DNA of 58,651 nt from NCBI GenBank assembly GCA_900078375.1, contig FLQS01000039.1, positions 1 through 58,651 on the forward strand. Reading direction: 5' to 3'. Position 1 is the first letter of the stretch; every line of letters begins with the position of its first letter. Of the stretch, positions 58,006-58,651 are shown piece after piece. Origin of the DNA: an uncultured Mycobacterium sp. (GTDB taxonomy: Bacteria > Actinomycetota > Actinomycetes > Mycobacteriales > Mycobacteriaceae). The notes under the pieces were generated by a model. It did no database searches. It was not told where the DNA came from and worked only from the letters and a program-made list of their open reading frames with translations. A program made the position numbers and the translations under genes.

Positions 58006-58419
58006 ATGGACATTGCACTGCCAACCAGCATGCAGACAACATTCGCCGATGCGTTAGCACGTACCCGGGACGCATTGGCGAAGAATGGATTTGGTGTGCT
58101 CACCGAGATCGACATGAAAGCGACTCTGAAAGCCAAGCTCGGCGAGGATATGGAGGATTACGTGATCCTGGGCGCCTGCAACCCGCCGCTGGCGCATCGG
58201 GCCGTCACCCTCGACCGTCAGATCGGGCTGCTGTTGCCCTGCAACGTTGTCGTACGGGCCGACCCCGACGATGCGGCGACGGTGATCGTCGAAGCGATGA
58301 ACCCCCAGCTGCTCGTGGAAGTGACCGGAGAACCGGCACTACGCGCCGTCGCCGACGAGGTGACAGCCAAACTGCAGGCCGCTATCGATTCCTTGCATAC
58401 CAAGGTGCCGAAGACCTAA
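58006..58419 (+). CDS. DUF302 protein
   Basis: 137 residues, ATG 58006 with GAGGATCTGAG upstream. The DUF302 fold is clear: TRDALAKNGFGVLTEIDMKA, LGACNPPLAHRAV (a conserved Cys) and IGLLLPCNVVVR (a second Cys). Members occur beside copper, sulfur and redox genes; function unknown. It is divergent from the DUF305 gene and probably shares its copper control. Confidence 0.88.
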   Translation: MDIALPTSMQTTFADALARTRDALAKNGFGVLTEIDMKATLKAKLGEDMEDYVILGACNPPLAHRAVTLDRQIGLLLPCNVVVRADPDDAATVIVEAMNPQLLVEVTGEPALRAVADEVTAKLQAAIDSLHTKVPKT

Positions 58420-58618
58420 GACGAAACGCATCCTCACAGGTGTATTTTCACAGGGTTCGGCGTGGGCTCGGCTGAGTGCGGCTGATAATAGCTGCTTGTC
58501 CGAAGGGTCAATCACCGCGACATCGGTATAGCCCGTACGCAGCATGCGGGCCGCGACCGTGATACCGGTCGTGCTGCCGCCGACGATCAGGACCTGGTCT
58601 TTTGGCAGTCGTGCTCAT
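58420..58618 (-). pseudogene. Sulfide:quinone oxidoreductase-like N-terminal relic, frameshifted
   Basis: ATG 58618 starts MSTTAK, then a frameshift leads to DQVLIVGGSTTGITVAARML and RTGYTDVAVIDPSDKQ, the FAD-binding start of mycobacterial SQR-like enzymes. Similarity stops after about 45 residues. The remainder of the enzyme is absent from the window's minus strand, which instead runs antisense into the DUF302 gene. Confidence 0.65.
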
Positions 58619-58651
58619 AGTGGACGTTTAAGGGCGAGGTCGCCATGATCG

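Overview
The window reads as a piece of a high-GC actinobacterial genome, almost certainly a mycobacterium. The best-recognised proteins resemble M. tuberculosis cell-wall and metal-stress proteins: RipA/RipB-type NlpC/P60 hydrolases, an Rv1096-type peptidoglycan deacetylase, an LdtMt-type L,D-transpeptidase, BlaI/M56 pairs, CsoR, and MmcO-type multicopper oxidase. It looks like an accessory region (plasmid or genomic island): intact genes alternate with short decayed copies, and there are two transposase remnants. No rRNA, tRNA or CRISPR array was seen.

Layout. 1-1.2 kb: end of a Gly/Met/Pro repeat protein, a small membrane protein and a methyltransferase relic. 1.4-6 kb: four-gene 2-oxoacid:acceptor oxidoreductase operon (gamma, alpha, beta, and a GltD-like flavoprotein fused to a 2[4Fe-4S] ferredoxin) behind a DosR-like box. 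6-17.7 kb: Tat-exported amidase, a nitrilase-Nudix fusion, an ABC exporter pair, a flavin/F420-type reductase with a second DosR-like box, a methyltransferase behind a CsoR-type operator, a RipB-like hydrolase and a flippase-like membrane protein. 17.7-22.5 kb: Gfo/Idh/MocA oxidoreductase, IS debris, a Met/His-rich membrane peptide and a membrane alpha/beta-hydrolase. 22.6-29.9 kb: first copper block, with two P1B ATPases (one with a CPD motif), CopZ, a DMT exporter and CsoR. 29.9-36.5 kb: cell-wall block with deacetylase, L,D-transpeptidase, a CPxC membrane protein and two BlaI/M56 regulator-protease pairs. 36.6-47.5 kb: an IS110 relic cutting a Gfo/Idh relic, an isoprenylcysteine-type methyltransferase, an ABC1 kinase, PPK2, rhodanese, a PiT relic, a HAD-GH65 disaccharide enzyme and a general-stress membrane protein. 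47.5-52.7 kb: an orphan response regulator with a damaged receiver, a RipA paralogue with a decayed RipB, and a small cupin. 52.7-58.65 kb: second copper block, with SHOCT protein, multicopper oxidase, two-component system, Met-rich DUF305 lipoprotein, DUF302 protein and an SQR-like relic.

How it fits together. Three layers of regulation can be read from the DNA. (1) TACTA/TAGTA-type palindromes resembling BlaI operators lie at about ten places, mostly before cell-wall or membrane genes, while two BlaI/M56 pairs sit in the middle of the window. (2) CsoR-type ATACCC/GGGTAT palindromes precede copZ/P1B-ATPase, a methyltransferase and PPK2. (3) A 15-bp AAGATTCG-TAAAGA element occurs in both divergent promoters of the second copper block and is the likely target of the response regulator there. 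DosR-like boxes before the oxidoreductase operon and the flavin/F420 reductase add a hypoxia link. Together this suggests an island for surviving copper, envelope and redox stress. At least five relics have an intact paralogue inside the same window, which points to an old duplication or merging of two related islands.
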